31,455 bases of DNA from Bipolaris cookei (GCA_002286855.1 NRSV01000143.1:1-31455); one strand, 5' to 3'; shown: positions 1 to 9,218, numbered from the stretch's first letter. A program made the numbers and translations. The notes: generated by a model not told the origin, from the letters alone.

Positions 1-97
1 CGCAGCGGTAGTATCACGGCCAGACGTTGCTTTCGCAGCCAGCCAGTTGAGTCAGTTTACTATGAACCCTTCACCAGAGCACCTGCGCTACGCAAAC
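1..97. other. unassigned flank upstream of family A copy 1
   Basis: No coding frame or repeat partner is recognised in these bases. They end directly at the TGTAACGGGC start of the family A LTR, so they are the sequence next to that insertion. The matching target duplication cannot be tested because copy 1 has lost its 3' end. Confidence 0.4.
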
Positions 98-221
98 TGT
101 AACGGGCTGAGCCCTGAGTCACATGACTAGGCTGCTAGCCTAGTCGCGTCTCTGGCAAGGTAAGGGCCGTGCGCCAACCCAGAAGAACACGTAGATTATC
201 GCAGCAACCCAAAACATCGTT
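98..221 (+). repeat. family A copy 1: 5' LTR start and leader, internally deleted
   Basis: The segment begins TGTAACGGGCTGAGCCC and contains the hairpin GACTAGGC-tgcta-GCCTAGTC. The same sequence starts at 12547 in copy 2. From LTR start to gag ATG is 124 bases here and 243 in copy 2. About 119 bases present in copy 2 are missing here, between the shared CCAACCC and GAAGAACACG. The 3' boundary of the LTR cannot be placed because neither copy keeps a 3' LTR. Confidence 0.7.
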
Positions 222-1391
222 ATGACGAGCTCCTCCGAGAACACCACCATGACGACGGACGATTCGAACCAGCTGCAGCTGCAGCAGCTGATACAGAGAC
301 TTGAAGACATGAGCACCAGGATAGAGAGGTTGGGAGCACCATTGCACGCCACCACTGATCCAACGCCAACCTCCGAAACTCCGAACGTATCTGTGCCTGT
401 AGCCTCAAAGCCGCGGCACAGCTTACCCCACCCGCCTACGTTTGGTGGAAACAAATCACAATGGCGAGGATGGAAGTTAGAGATGGAGGGTAAGATTGAA
501 GAAGACGCGCACGCTATTGGTAGCCTAAAAGCTCAGCTACGCTACATCTACATGCGCCTTGACGGGGCAGCGAAAACAAACATTACCACATACTACGAGA
601 TACAGATTAAAGAACAGTCGCCAAACCCTTTCAAGCTGCTTGAACGCCTTGAACTCCTATATGGCGAACGAAACCGGAAGGAGAAAGCCATTCAGAACCT
701 CTACTCAATGCGTCAGAAGGAGGACGAGACGTTCATTTTCTTCTACCCACGGTTCGAGAAAGAGATGGCCAACGCCGACGCAGAAAGCTGGCCTGAGCAT
801 GCGAAGATATCTTACTTACGGAATGCATTGAGTAGTAGGATAAAGGATAGGCTTGTCGGCACATCGGGAACTGAAACAAGCACGTACGCAGGGTTCGCTC
901 AGAAGTGTGTAGATCTCAGCAACGACATGGAGTTGTTCGGCCAATGGACAAAAACCACCCGCCATTACAATAACCGGACTGCTGAAATTGCACAAACCTA
1001 TGAACCACCAGCGAAATCGAACAACGGCACTTTCACAGCGGTTTCCCCTGAAGACATGATGGAGTGGGAACCTACGCAGCCCACAACTACCCAAGTGAAC
1101 GCAGTCGGCCTCCGCGGCAAGACCAACACAAACGGATACCCATCTAGGCGTCCCGAGGACCGAGAGCTTCTGGGAAAACGAGCGAAATGGGTCAACCAAG
1201 AGGAAATCGATGCTCGACGCCAGGAACGACGCTGTCTCCGATGCGGCCGCAGCAATTGCCGAATAGCTACATGCCCGCTGGCAGCCGCTCTACGACCAAC
1301 TCACACTAGCATCAAGACAGCAAAGAGTACTGTGGTTACCAAGGCAGCTGTAGAAGAAGAAGATGCAGAAGACTTCGAGGCTGAGCAATAG
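222..1391 (+). CDS. gag: Gag polyprotein of Gypsy family A, copy 1
   Basis: A 389-residue Gag, the structural protein expected to package retrotransposon RNA into cytoplasmic particles. It has a Gln/Leu-rich coiled-coil stretch near residues 15-40, a retrotransposon gag domain at about 65-250 and an acidic C terminus. The zinc knuckle begins near residue 338 (CLRCGRSNCRIATC) and reads CX2CX4CX4C, so the usual histidine is replaced by cysteine; family B has the normal CCHC form. The ATG at 222 is the first in frame. The stop is a UAG at 1389-1391, and pol continues in the same frame after it. The protein differs from copy 2 (12790) only at residue 15 (Ser here, Leu there). Confidence 0.9.
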   Translation: MTSSSENTTMTTDDSNQLQLQQLIQRLEDMSTRIERLGAPLHATTDPTPTSETPNVSVPVASKPRHSLPHPPTFGGNKSQWRGWKLEMEGKIEEDAHAIGSLKAQLRYIYMRLDGAAKTNITTYYEIQIKEQSPNPFKLLERLELLYGERNRKEKAIQNLYSMRQKEDETFIFFYPRFEKEMANADAESWPEHAKISYLRNALSSRIKDRLVGTSGTETSTYAGFAQKCVDLSNDMELFGQWTKTTRHYNNRTAEIAQTYEPPAKSNNGTFTAVSPEDMMEWEPTQPTTTQVNAVGLRGKTNTNGYPSRRPEDRELLGKRAKWVNQEEIDARRQERRCLRCGRSNCRIATCPLAAALRPTHTSIKTAKSTVVTKAAVEEEDAEDFEAEQ

Positions 1392-1439
1392 GAACACGCG
1401 GCAGCTCAGGAAGAATGGAAGGAGACTGGAAAGCAAAAG

Positions 1440-3299
1440 ATGGATAGCGACCCCTTTGTAGTGGACGTTAGACTCAATGCAACTGACTTTGTCACTGGAC
1501 TTGTTGACTCAGGTTGCCTTTGCTATTCAGCCATGAACGAACAACTCTTTCGATCTCTGAGACTGCCATCAATGAAGATAGCCCCGCGTCAACTGGAAGA
1601 AGCAGCTGGGAAGAACGCTGAGCCAAGCACTGTCATAGATACAGTTACTTACGCATCCATAGACATAGACGGCCATCAGCAGAAACGCATCTTCTTCTAC
1701 GTTGTACCGGGCCTGACTTACGACGTGATTCTAGGAAAACCCTGGTTAGAGGATGCTGACGTCACGATTTCGGCCAAACAGGGTTGCTTGGATATCGGTG
1801 TATCGAACATCCGCGTATGGAACCGCAAGAAAACGTCATACAAGCCACCGCCAATGAAAGTTACTCAGTTGATGGCTTCTGCATTCATGGCCGAGGTGAG
1901 AAGAAGCCGTAGGAACAACAAAGGAGACGGTATTGGACTCGACACTAGGCTATTCGCTGTTTCCATCGCCGACATTGAGAAAGCTTTGAAACCGCGCCAG
2001 CGATCCGATCCGAAGACGAAGCTCCCACCCCAGTATCACCAATGGTTGAAGGCCTTCGATCATTTCCTAGCCGAGAAACTTCCCCCGCATCGTAAAGGCG
2101 TTGATCTCCACATTGAGATGGAAAAGGATCAAGACGGAAACGAGAAGACCATCCCATGGGGTCCGCTCTATGGCATGGGCCGAGAAGAGTTACTAGTGCT
2201 TAGGAAAACTCTCACCGAGCTGTTAGACAAGGACTTTATCCGAGCTAGTAACTCTCCTGCAGCCGCGCCCGTCCTAATGATTAAAAAGCCAGGAGGGGGG
2301 ATACGATTTTGCGTTGACTACCGAGGCTTGAACAGCATTACCAGAAAGGACCGTTACCCTCTGCCTCTATTCACAGAAACACTGAGAAACGTGGCCAAAG
2401 CTAAATGGTTTACTAAACTCGACGTCATCGCAGCCTTTCACAAGATCCGTGTGGCCAAAGGAGAGGAATGGAAGACAGCTTTCCGAACAAGATACGGCCT
2501 ATTCGAATGGCGGGTTGTGCCCTTCGGACTAACAGGAGCACCAGCTGCATTTCAACGCTACATTAATGGTGTCCTGCAGGATTACCTTGACGACTTTGTT
2601 TCAGCCTATGTTGACGATATCTTGATCTACTCGTCAGGATCGCTTCAGGACCATAGGAAAAAGGTTGGAAAGGTTCTTCAACGCCTCTTAGACGCTGGAC
2701 TACAGATTGATATCGACAAGTGCGAATTTGAGACTAAACGAGTCAAATACCTCGGGTACATCGTGGAAGCAGAAGTGGGCATTCGAGTTGATCCCGAAAA
2801 GATTATCGCGATCCGCGAGTGGGCTACACCAACGTCAATCAAGGCCACCCGAGCGTTTATCGGTTTTGCCAACTTCTACCGAGTCTTTATACCGAACTTC
2901 TCAGACATTGCTAAACCGCTCATTGACCTAACAAAGAAAGGGATGGTTTTTCATTGGGACGAGGCCTGCAACCAAGCATTTGAAACGATTAAGGAACTCC
3001 TCATTACAGCACTAATACTCGGTTATTTTGATCTAGAAAAGGACACCTTGGTAGAAGCCGACTCCTCAGGACATGCAACAGGCGGCCTGTTACTGCAGAA
3101 AGACAAGAATGATGACTGGCAACCTATTGCTTACTACTCAAAGAAGCATTCACCAACAGAGGCTAATTACCCGATTCATGACAAGGAGCTTTTAGCTATT
3201 GTTCGTTGCTTGGAAGCATGGGCTCCGGAACTACTGTCAGATGACAGCAACCTAAGCCGCGCAACCCAGCCGACGTTATGCCAGGATATATCGACATGA
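1440..3299 (+). pseudogene. pol: Pol of Gypsy family A, copy 1: protease, reverse transcriptase, truncated RNase H
   Basis: The aspartic protease motif DSG is at residues 23-25. The reverse transcriptase carries YVDD at about 390-393, and RNase H starts at about 535 with its first acidic residue in EADSSG near 541. Homology stops after CLEAWAPELL (about base 3233); the last 20 residues come from unrelated sequence, so the rest of RNase H, the integrase and any chromodomain are missing. The frame is the same as gag and is open from base 1392, so the ATG at 1440 need not be the natural start. Four C-to-T differences from copy 2 cluster at 3013-3034. Probably inactive. Confidence 0.85.
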
Positions 3300-3377
3300 A
3301 TTACAGTCGATAGTATGCCAGGATGTATCGGCATGAATTACAGCCGACGTACGTTGATACTTACATGAAACAAGCAC
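3270..3377 (-). mobile_element. fragment of the TGTCGCA terminal-repeat element (37-bp repeat end)
   Basis: About two copies of a 37-base unit (core ATGCCAGGATATATCGACATG) are followed by a stretch resembling the ACATGTAACAAGC segment inside the copies at 6259, 24157 and 27920. The terminal TGTCGCA is absent. The piece lies just past the point where family A copy 1 loses homology, so it marks or caused that truncation. Confidence 0.6.
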
Positions 3378-3581
3378 CTACCGAGGTGTCACAAGATGCT
3401 AGGAGCACGAATCCAAAAGCTTTGGGAAGCGTTGGTGAATTGCTACGTACACTATCTGTGAAGACTCAAGACGTTGCGTAAGGAATCAGAACAGAAATTC
3501 GTCAACAGAATATATATCATGGGTGGCTAGCGTACGTGTAGTACCTCGGTAGCACTCAGCCAGTCAGCAGCAGAATCCAGG
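3378..3581. other. unassigned spacer
   Basis: No reading frame of interest and no partner repeat in the window. It lies between the fragment at 3270-3377 and a probable LTR start at 3582. Confidence 0.3.
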
Positions 3582-4230
3582 TGTTATGGCAACCCGGTGG
3601 TTACCGTGACACACGTCAACCCGCCACGTGGCATTGGTGTTACTCTGCAGCCGTGAGGCCTTCAGAGGACAAACAGGCAAGCTGTCGCGAGGTCGCGAGC
3701 CTGCAGTGACGCGTCGTCTTCTGCGACACGAGGGTCAACTCTGTGTGACAAACTGGTGAATCGAGTAGTAGCCAGCTAGAAGCAATTGTTGACTAGAAGT
3801 CCTACATTGCCTTCAAAAGACTGAAGGCCTAGGCACCAACCTTGCGTTAGAAGGCTGTTCAGGCTAGTCAGAAGCCCCGTTGCGTGAGGGAGACGTGCGT
3901 CCACCCAAAAGAGCAGCGCCAGCCGGGGAACAATTGTTGGCTGAAGACCTATCGGATCTCCAAGTGGAGGCATAGGCCGTGATAAGTCCTGGTTAAGAGA
4001 ACAGGACTCTGACAATCACGAGTGTGTGTGTTTCTGAGCTACCGTGAACTGCTCAGAAGGCGCTGCGCCGAGGCAGACGCATACGGAAGACCTACCAAGA
4101 CTCCTCACTGTTGAGGACTAGGCCACAGGGATAACACCTGTGCGAGACGATCGAAGGGCGACCAGATAAACCTGCGAGTGAAGCAAGCGGACATAAGAAC
4201 GACGGACACACGATTACGGTTCGAACAACC
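3582..4230 (+). repeat. probable 5' LTR and leader of a third retroelement (family C)
   Basis: Starts TGTTATGGCAACC with an immediate hairpin (GGCAACC-cggt-GGTTACC), like the terminal hairpins of the other LTRs in the window. It leads directly into a gag-like frame at 4231. The LTR end and primer binding site were not identified, so the split between LTR and leader is unknown. Confidence 0.45.
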
Positions 4231-4746
4231 ATGGACAACGTCCCAAACTTGAACGTGGAGGAGCTGGCTGCCTATGCCACCGCAAAGTACCAGGCTGGAC
4301 TGTCGGATGAGGAGATTTTAAAGGAGATCACCCAAATGCTGAGAGAAGATGGTTGGAAGGAGGCATCGATTGGACCAACTATCGATGCGATCGTCAAGAG
4401 GTCGTCGGTAGTAGGAGGAAAAGGCTCTTCTAGGCAAGAGAGCCCGCCAAAGGTTGATCAAGACACCATGGCAGTCTTGATGGCACAGATGTCGGAGCTG
4501 TTGAGTCCTATGGCCAGCCGCCTGGAAGCACTGGAGCGGAAATCGTTGGCCGAGATGTCACCAACAGTCGACACTCCTTCTCCCGCACCTCCACTTGCTC
4601 TCGGTCCAGCAGCACGCAAAACAAATTCCCACACCCAGAGCCTTTTGACGTAGACAGGACAGAGTACGTGGCCTTCAGTAACAAGACTAAAGCCGAACTC
4701 CGACACGAATACGAGGGAGCACCGAACGTCGCTCAAATCGAGTATG
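4231..4746 (+). pseudogene. gag: broken Gag fragment, family C retroelement
   Basis: An ATG at 4231 opens 140 residues: an acidic helical N terminus, then a Met/Leu-rich helix (about residues 85-110, MAVLMAQMSELLSPM) and a Pro-rich linker, ending at 4653. The gag homology continues in another frame from about 4618 (KFPHPEPFDVDRTEYVAF, then LRHEYEGAPN) up to base 4746, so one frameshift separates the halves. The frame is then cut by the palindrome at 4747. Assignment as a retrotransposon Gag rests on the PxPxxFD...Y..F pattern typical of fungal Gag N-terminal domains. Confidence 0.6.
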
Positions 4747-5524
4747 TGTTACACGGGGTCTGGATCTATACTTCTCTTGCCGGGTCCCACACCAAGGCCG
4801 GTGAGCTTTACGCTAGTGTTCCGTGAGGTTGTCTGGCGATTCGTAGTGGAAAAGAGTTATGGATGTAACCGGGGGTTTTGACAAACACTAATCTATATTG
4901 CTATAGACTAACGAGTAACAATCTTGTTAAGTAAAGTAACTAGTAAGAAAGTACAATTTGAGTTGACCACAACGAGAGTAAATAATGAAATCCATCCATC
5001 CTTATATCCTCATTGCTTTCGTCCTGCCATCTCTTCATGCACTGGCATCTCAGATGGCCGGCCTTGGCGAGATGGCACATCACGTGACCTCGAGCCCCGC
5101 GGTGATCCGTTACCTTCTGACGCGGAGCTTTGTGGCACCATAACCACTCGTGCTCTCTCGTTCCTCTTGTCCCGCGTCAAGGAGAGCCCCTTTCTTGTTA
5201 TCTCTGTAACAATCGGCAACCTTTGCGCAGCCTCTCACAGATGGCAGGACGAAAGCAATGAGGATATAAGGATGAATGGATTTCATTATTTACTCTCGTT
5301 GTGGTCAACTTAAATTGTACTTTCTTACTAGTTACTTTACTTAACAAGATTGTTACTCGTTAGTCTATAGCAATATAGATTAGTGTTTGTCAAAACCCCC
5401 GGTTACATCCATAACTCTTTTCCACTACGAATCGCCAGACAACCTCACGGAACACTAGCGTAAAGCTCACCGGCCTTGGTGTGGGACCCGGCAAGAGAAG
5501 TATAGATCCAGACCCCGTGTAACA
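4747..5524. mobile_element. long palindromic (foldback) element 1 derived from LTR family F
   Basis: The left arm 4747-5032 and right arm 5239-5524 are inverted copies of 286 bases with only a few transitions, separated by a 206-base spacer. Termini are TGTTACAC/GTGTAACA. Each arm matches the 3' half of solo LTR F2 (about 7110-7399), so the element looks like two LTR 3' halves joined head to head. Flanks GTATG and ATATG would be a 5-bp target duplication with one mismatch. It interrupts the family C gag. No protein is encoded. Confidence 0.8.
5212..5239 (+). repeat. 28-bp end of a family B-type LTR inside the palindrome spacer
   Basis: Reads ATCGGCAACCTTTGCG and ends CCTCTCACA, the exact reverse complement of the first 28 bases of the family B LTRs at 15654 and 21188. 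The rest of that LTR is not present. It abuts the right arm of the palindrome. Confidence 0.7.
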
Positions 5525-5660
5525 ATATGCCTTGCCATCACATACTTAGCGCCTGACGGCAGTCTTGGCCTGATGCCATATCACGTGATCACCGCCCCGC
5601 GGTGATCATTACCTTTTGACGTGGCGCCCAATGGTCTCCAACCTGCGGCCCTCGTCCAGG

Positions 5661-5984
5661 TGTCAGACTGTGGGGTGTTTTCTGATCAAGGACACGTTTC
5701 GATCACTGTGATAAATAGCTGTGATAATTGATGGGAGAAAATTGATCGTATTGATTGCTCTGTGTTCCCTTTCAGCGGCGCGCAGGCGCGCCGCCTTATG
5801 AGCGCTGTCGCTGTGACACCAGTGGTATCAGTTGTGGCTCATGTATCGGTCCTACCTAGGGTGGGCTTGGCGATCAGCCCTGATTGGCTGGGTTCACAGA
5901 TCCAGGGTGCTCGTGAGCACCCTGGATCTGTCACCCATCTGATCCACCCACAGTATCCACACCAAACTTGCTTATATTCTGACA
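5661..5984 (+). repeat. solo LTR E1
   Basis: Begins TGTCAGACTGTG and ends TATATTCTGACA, the same termini as E2 at 6702-7462. It contains two copies of CTGTGATAA and a GC-rich hairpin near 5775-5797 (GGCGCGCaGGCGCGCC). The flanking pentamers CCAGG and ATCCT do not match, so the target duplication is lost or a boundary is recombined. Confidence 0.6.
5896..5931. repeat. perfect 17-bp-stem palindrome inside LTR E1
   Basis: CAGATCCAGGGTGCTC and its reverse complement are separated by two bases and extended by one more pair to 17 bp. No single U-run follows it, so it is not a bacterial-type terminator. It may be an LTR RNA structure. Confidence 0.8.
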
Positions 5985-6043
5985 ATCCTATAACTCTTTT
6001 CCAACAGAACTCACCAGACAATCGCACGGACTATCGCTCAAGC

Positions 6044-6619
6044 TGTAACGGGCCGGTGCCCTTCTAACCTTGCTACTCGATGGGATCTCGTGTCGATCCA
6101 CAGAACCCGGGTGCTACTCGGAGCACCCGGATTCTACGCGCACGGTCTGAGCAGCTCTCAGACACGAGGTCTTATCGTCCTGATTGTTGCTCAGGCAACA
6201 AGTATAGTATATAGACAGCTACGTAGCTTAGACGCTTAGCTCCCCATCGAATACAATTTGTCGCACGCGTAGGTGCGGTGAGAAAATGGAGGTTTTTGTT
6301 TGTTGCACGCGTACGTGCGGTGAATTGATGAGTGTATTGTGTGTCTTGTATGTATGATCTTCTTCCTTTTTTTTTGATGTTGTGCTCTCTACAACTGTCT
6401 TTTGTACACGACCATTGCAGGGGCTTGTTACATGTAGAATATCGACATACATCGGCTGTAGCCCATGCCGATATATCCTGGCATAGTGTTGGCCGTAATT
6501 CATGCCGATATATCCTGGCAAAACATCGGATGTAACTCATATCGATATATCCTTGCATAGTCTGCGACACAATTCCTTGTATACCCAAGCGTTTGCTCCA
6601 CGGAGCGCAGCCCCTTACA
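6044..6619 (+). repeat. solo LTR G with target duplication CAAGC
   Basis: Begins TGTAACGGGCCGGTGCCC and ends GCAGCCCCTTACA, flanked by CAAGC at 6039-6043 and again at 6620-6624. It contains the inverted pair CCGGGTGCT/AGCACCCGG near 6108-6131. A small terminal-repeat element is inserted at 6259-6569. The LTR without the insertion is about 260 bases, close to the family B LTR. Its opening resembles those of families A and D. Confidence 0.8.
6259..6569 (+). mobile_element. TGTCGCA terminal-repeat element, copy 1 (non-autonomous)
   Basis: 311 bases with termini TGTCGCA...TGCGACA and a 5-bp flanking repeat CAATT (6254-6258, 6570-6574). The left end has two related sub-terminal motifs (TGTCGCACGCGTAGGTGCGG and TGTTGCACGCGTACGTGCGG) about 42 bases apart. 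The right end is three 37-base tandem units with core GATATATCCTGGCATAG; the last unit carries the terminus. No protein is encoded. The superfamily was not identified. Confidence 0.75.
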
Positions 6620-6701
6620 CAAGCCGTCTCGCCCTAACCCGGACCGAGACTAGGTACGTATAGCCCAACCCCGTGCAACACTAACATTATTATGCTATAG
6701 G

Positions 6702-7462
6702 TGTCAGATTGTGATGGTATTTGGTAGACGGGATGTAAATGTAAGGTAACTGTGATAATTGACTGTGATAAAGGTGATGAATTGATTCTCTGATTGATGG
6801 TGTTGTTCGTGATTGATGTTATGTCTAATCTGTCCTGATCCCCTGAGTTTTGTTCGCGGTGGATCGTGCGTTCTTACTGATCATAGAGTCCGGTGTTACA
6901 AGTAACAACAGAAAGGATCTTTTTCCTTGCGCTGATGGTATAGTGGTTGGGAAGCCACTCGGGATACCAGCAGGAAACGATGGGCGTGGCGGGGCCATGT
7001 CACGTGATGTGCCATCACGCCAAGACAGTGCCATCAGTGATGGCAGGGCCCGTATGTGATGGCAGCCATCAGGAGTGGAGACAACCATCAGTGATGGAAG
7101 GTCGAAGTTCTGATGGCAGGACTGGAAACAATGAGGATATAAGGATGGATGGATTTCATTATTTACTCTCGTTGTGGTCAACTCAAATTGTACTTTCTTA
7201 CTAGTTACTTTACTTAACAAGATTGTTACATGTTAGTCTATCGAATAGATTAGTAGTTGTCGAACCTTTTGTTACTTTCTATACAAGCACACCACTCCAC
7301 TGTATCGCCAGACAACCCTCACGGAGCTCTTCACACCATCTCACTCGCCCTAACCCGGATCGAGCTTAGAGAAGTATCAGCACCCAACCCCGTGTAACAT
7401 CCGGGTCATTTCCGGATCACCCGGATTCTGCCAGCCACCCAAAATATGCCTATATTCTGACA
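6702..7462 (+). repeat. solo LTR E2 with target duplication ATAGG
   Basis: Begins TGTCAGATTGTG and ends TATATTCTGACA. ATAGG flanks it at 6697-6701 and 7463-7467. Solo LTR F2 is nested inside; without it E2 is about 250 bases. Its right target duplication directly touches the TA duplication of the pogo/Fot1 element at 7468. Confidence 0.8.
6894..7399 (+). repeat. solo LTR F2 with target duplication TCCGG, nested in E2
   Basis: Begins TGTTACAAGTAAC and ends CCCCGTGTAACA. TCCGG flanks it at 6889-6893 and 7400-7404. Its 3' 290 bases match the arms of both palindromic elements, while its 5' half (with repeated GATGGCA motifs at about 7030-7110) does not. It is therefore the reference non-palindromic form of family F. 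Confidence 0.85.
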
Positions 7463-7532
7463 ATAGGTAACGTAAAGCACCACCGAGCCGGACACTTTTT
7501 CTTGGCATCGCGAACATCACTTGCAAAGTAAC

Positions 7533-9218
7533 ATGTCCCAACTACGTAAAGATACATTAACTCAGAGAGAAGGCAGAATTACTCTTGCTATTCAGGCCTA
7601 TCGTACGGGCCAGTTTAAGAGCATTCGACGCGCTGCTGCTGTCTACAACGTTCCTTTTCAGCGGCTTTCTGATCGGCTTAACAAAATCACTTTTCGACCC
7701 CAGATATCTCCAAACTGCCGCAAACTAACTATAATTGAAGAGCAAACAATTGTACGATATATTCTTGATCTAGACTCACGAGGATTTGCTCCCCGACTGT
7801 GTGAGGTAGCGGATATGGCAGAGAAACTACTGCGCGTACGAGATGGCCAACCTTTAGGCAAGAACTGGGCAGAGCGATTTGTATCGCGTTCCGACGAGCT
7901 TAAAACAGCTTTCAATCGAGCAAAGGACCGCCAGAGAATACAGCAGGAAGATCCAGAGGTTATTAACGCGTGGTTTGAGCTTGTACGAGAGACAATTGAG
8001 AAGTATGGAGTACATTCTGACGACATCCATAACTTTGACGAGACTGGCTTTCAGATGGGCGTGATTGGCTCAATGAAGGTAGTTACAGGCGCAGAGCGTC
8101 GTACGAGGCCTACTTTGACGCAGCCAGGCAATCGTGAGTGGGTTACAGTTATTCAGAGCATCTGCGCTGCGGGGTATGCTACTCCGCCATTCATTATCTA
8201 CAAGGGACGCGTCCATATCTCTGCTTGGTACGAAGAAGTAGATATACCGTACGATTGGAAGCTCTCAGTATCACAGAACGGCTGGACAAATAACGCGCTT
8301 GGTCTTGAGTGGTTAAAGCACTTTGACGAGCATACAAAGACGCGTCAGGTGGGGTCGTACAGGCTACTTATTCTTGACGGCCATGAGAGCCACCTAAACC
8401 AAGAATTTAAGGACTACTGTCTTGAACAGAAGATTCTTACTCTTTGTATGCCTGCTCATTCATCGCATATACTTCAGCCGCTTGACGTTGTCTGCTTTTC
8501 GCCTCTTAAGCAGAAGTACTCCCAACGCGTACGAGACTTGGCACGCCACCACGTCTGGCATATTGATAAAGAACGCTTCCTGCCAGCCTTTCGAGACGCG
8601 TTTCGCGACGTATTTACGTTCGATAACTGCAAAAAAGCCTTTAAGGCAGCAGGGCTAGTTCCTATTAACGCGCAGAGAGTCATTGATCGTCTTGACGTAC
8701 GCCTTTGTACCCCACCACAAGAAGCTCAGCTAGAAACACCCTGGGAGTCTAAAACCCCTAGCAATTCGTACGAATTTGGATCACAGTCGAAGCTTGTGAG
8801 AGATCCTTTCGTACGATCACCAACTGCTGCACAAGAAGGCTTCTCAAAGCTTATTAAAGGAGCTGAGGAGATGCTACATGAGAATGTGCTTATGAAGGCC
8901 CGCATACGAGAGCTTGAAGAGCAATTAGCTGAGGTAACAAAGCGCCGAGGGCGTAAAAGAAAGCGAATTCAGACAGGCGGGACACTAGACTTTGGTGCAG
9001 GAGCATCGCAGGCAGCTGAAAATGCTGCTACTGGTCGTACGGCATCAAAGAAGGCGCGTGGTGGGGGTAGTCAAGAAAAGGCTCTACCAGGTCAACGGCA
9101 CTGTGGAACCTGTGGGAGAGTGGGCCATAACGCCCGTACGTGCCAAAAAGATGTAGAAGAAGATTCTCTATCAGATACAAGTGAGTTGTATAACGCATCT
9201 ATAGCTAGTGTAGAGTAA
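7533..9218 (+). CDS. pogo/Fot1-family transposase with C-terminal zinc knuckle
   Basis: A 561-residue cut-and-paste transposase expected to act in the nucleus on its own terminal repeats. The ATG at 7533 is chosen; the frame opens slightly upstream without another ATG. An N-terminal helix-turn-helix (about residues 25-55, RRAAAVYNVPFQRLSDRL) is followed by a CENP-B-like DNA-binding region (about 70-130). The DDE domain shows D169 (NFDETGF), D282 (LILDGHESH) and D318 (LQPLDV), a DD35D spacing normal for pogo. A coiled coil near 435-475 leads to a basic stretch (KRRGRKRKR). At 524-537 is a retroviral-type CX2CX4HX4C zinc knuckle. Nothing is missing. Confidence 0.92.
   Translation: MSQLRKDTLTQREGRITLAIQAYRTGQFKSIRRAAAVYNVPFQRLSDRLNKITFRPQISPNCRKLTIIEEQTIVRYILDLDSRGFAPRLCEVADMAEKLLRVRDGQPLGKNWAERFVSRSDELKTAFNRAKDRQRIQQEDPEVINAWFELVRETIEKYGVHSDDIHNFDETGFQMGVIGSMKVVTGAERRTRPTLTQPGNREWVTVIQSICAAGYATPPFIIYKGRVHISAWYEEVDIPYDWKLSVSQNGWTNNALGLEWLKHFDEHTKTRQVGSYRLLILDGHESHLNQEFKDYCLEQKILTLCMPAHSSHILQPLDVVCFSPLKQKYSQRVRDLARHHVWHIDKERFLPAFRDAFRDVFTFDNCKKAFKAAGLVPINAQRVIDRLDVRLCTPPQEAQLETPWESKTPSNSYEFGSQSKLVRDPFVRSPTAAQEGFSKLIKGAEEMLHENVLMKARIRELEEQLAEVTKRRGRKRKRIQTGGTLDFGAGASQAAENAATGRTASKKARGGGSQEKALPGQRHCGTCGRVGHNARTCQKDVEEDSLSDTSELYNASIASVE

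Larger units (their letters stand above)
5525..6680 (+). mobile_element. LTR family F copy F1, interrupted by two solo LTRs
   Basis: F-type sequence lies at 5525-5660 (TCACGTGAT and CCCCGCGGTGAT, shared with the first palindrome's spacer), at 5985-6043 (TAACTCTTTTCCA and CCAGACAATCGCACGG, as in the palindrome arms) and at 6620-6680 (CGCCCTAACCCGG, ending GTGCAACA). Solo LTR E1 (5661-5984) and solo LTR G (6044-6619) separate these pieces. The normal F start is missing; the palindrome's right end sits there instead. Confidence 0.6.

Noticed and set aside
816..1255. Antisense frames of 85-127 codons opposite family A gag, present again in copy 2.
   Set aside because: Shadow frames of gag with no domain; they recur only because the two copies are nearly identical.
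5805..5845. CCAGTGGTATCAGTTGTGGCTC looked like a primer binding site for initiator-Met tRNA.
   Set aside because: It lies in the middle of LTR E1, not just inside an LTR end, and only the first bases match.
5775..5931. GC-rich hairpins as Rho-independent terminators.
   Set aside because: Eukaryotic context, no U-tract after the stem, and location inside an LTR.
6930..6985. TGGTATAGTGGTT resembles a tRNA A box (Asp/Glu-like) and could hint at a tRNA gene or SINE.
   Set aside because: No B box (GGTTCGANNCC) follows at the right distance and no cloverleaf can be formed; it lies inside solo LTR F2.
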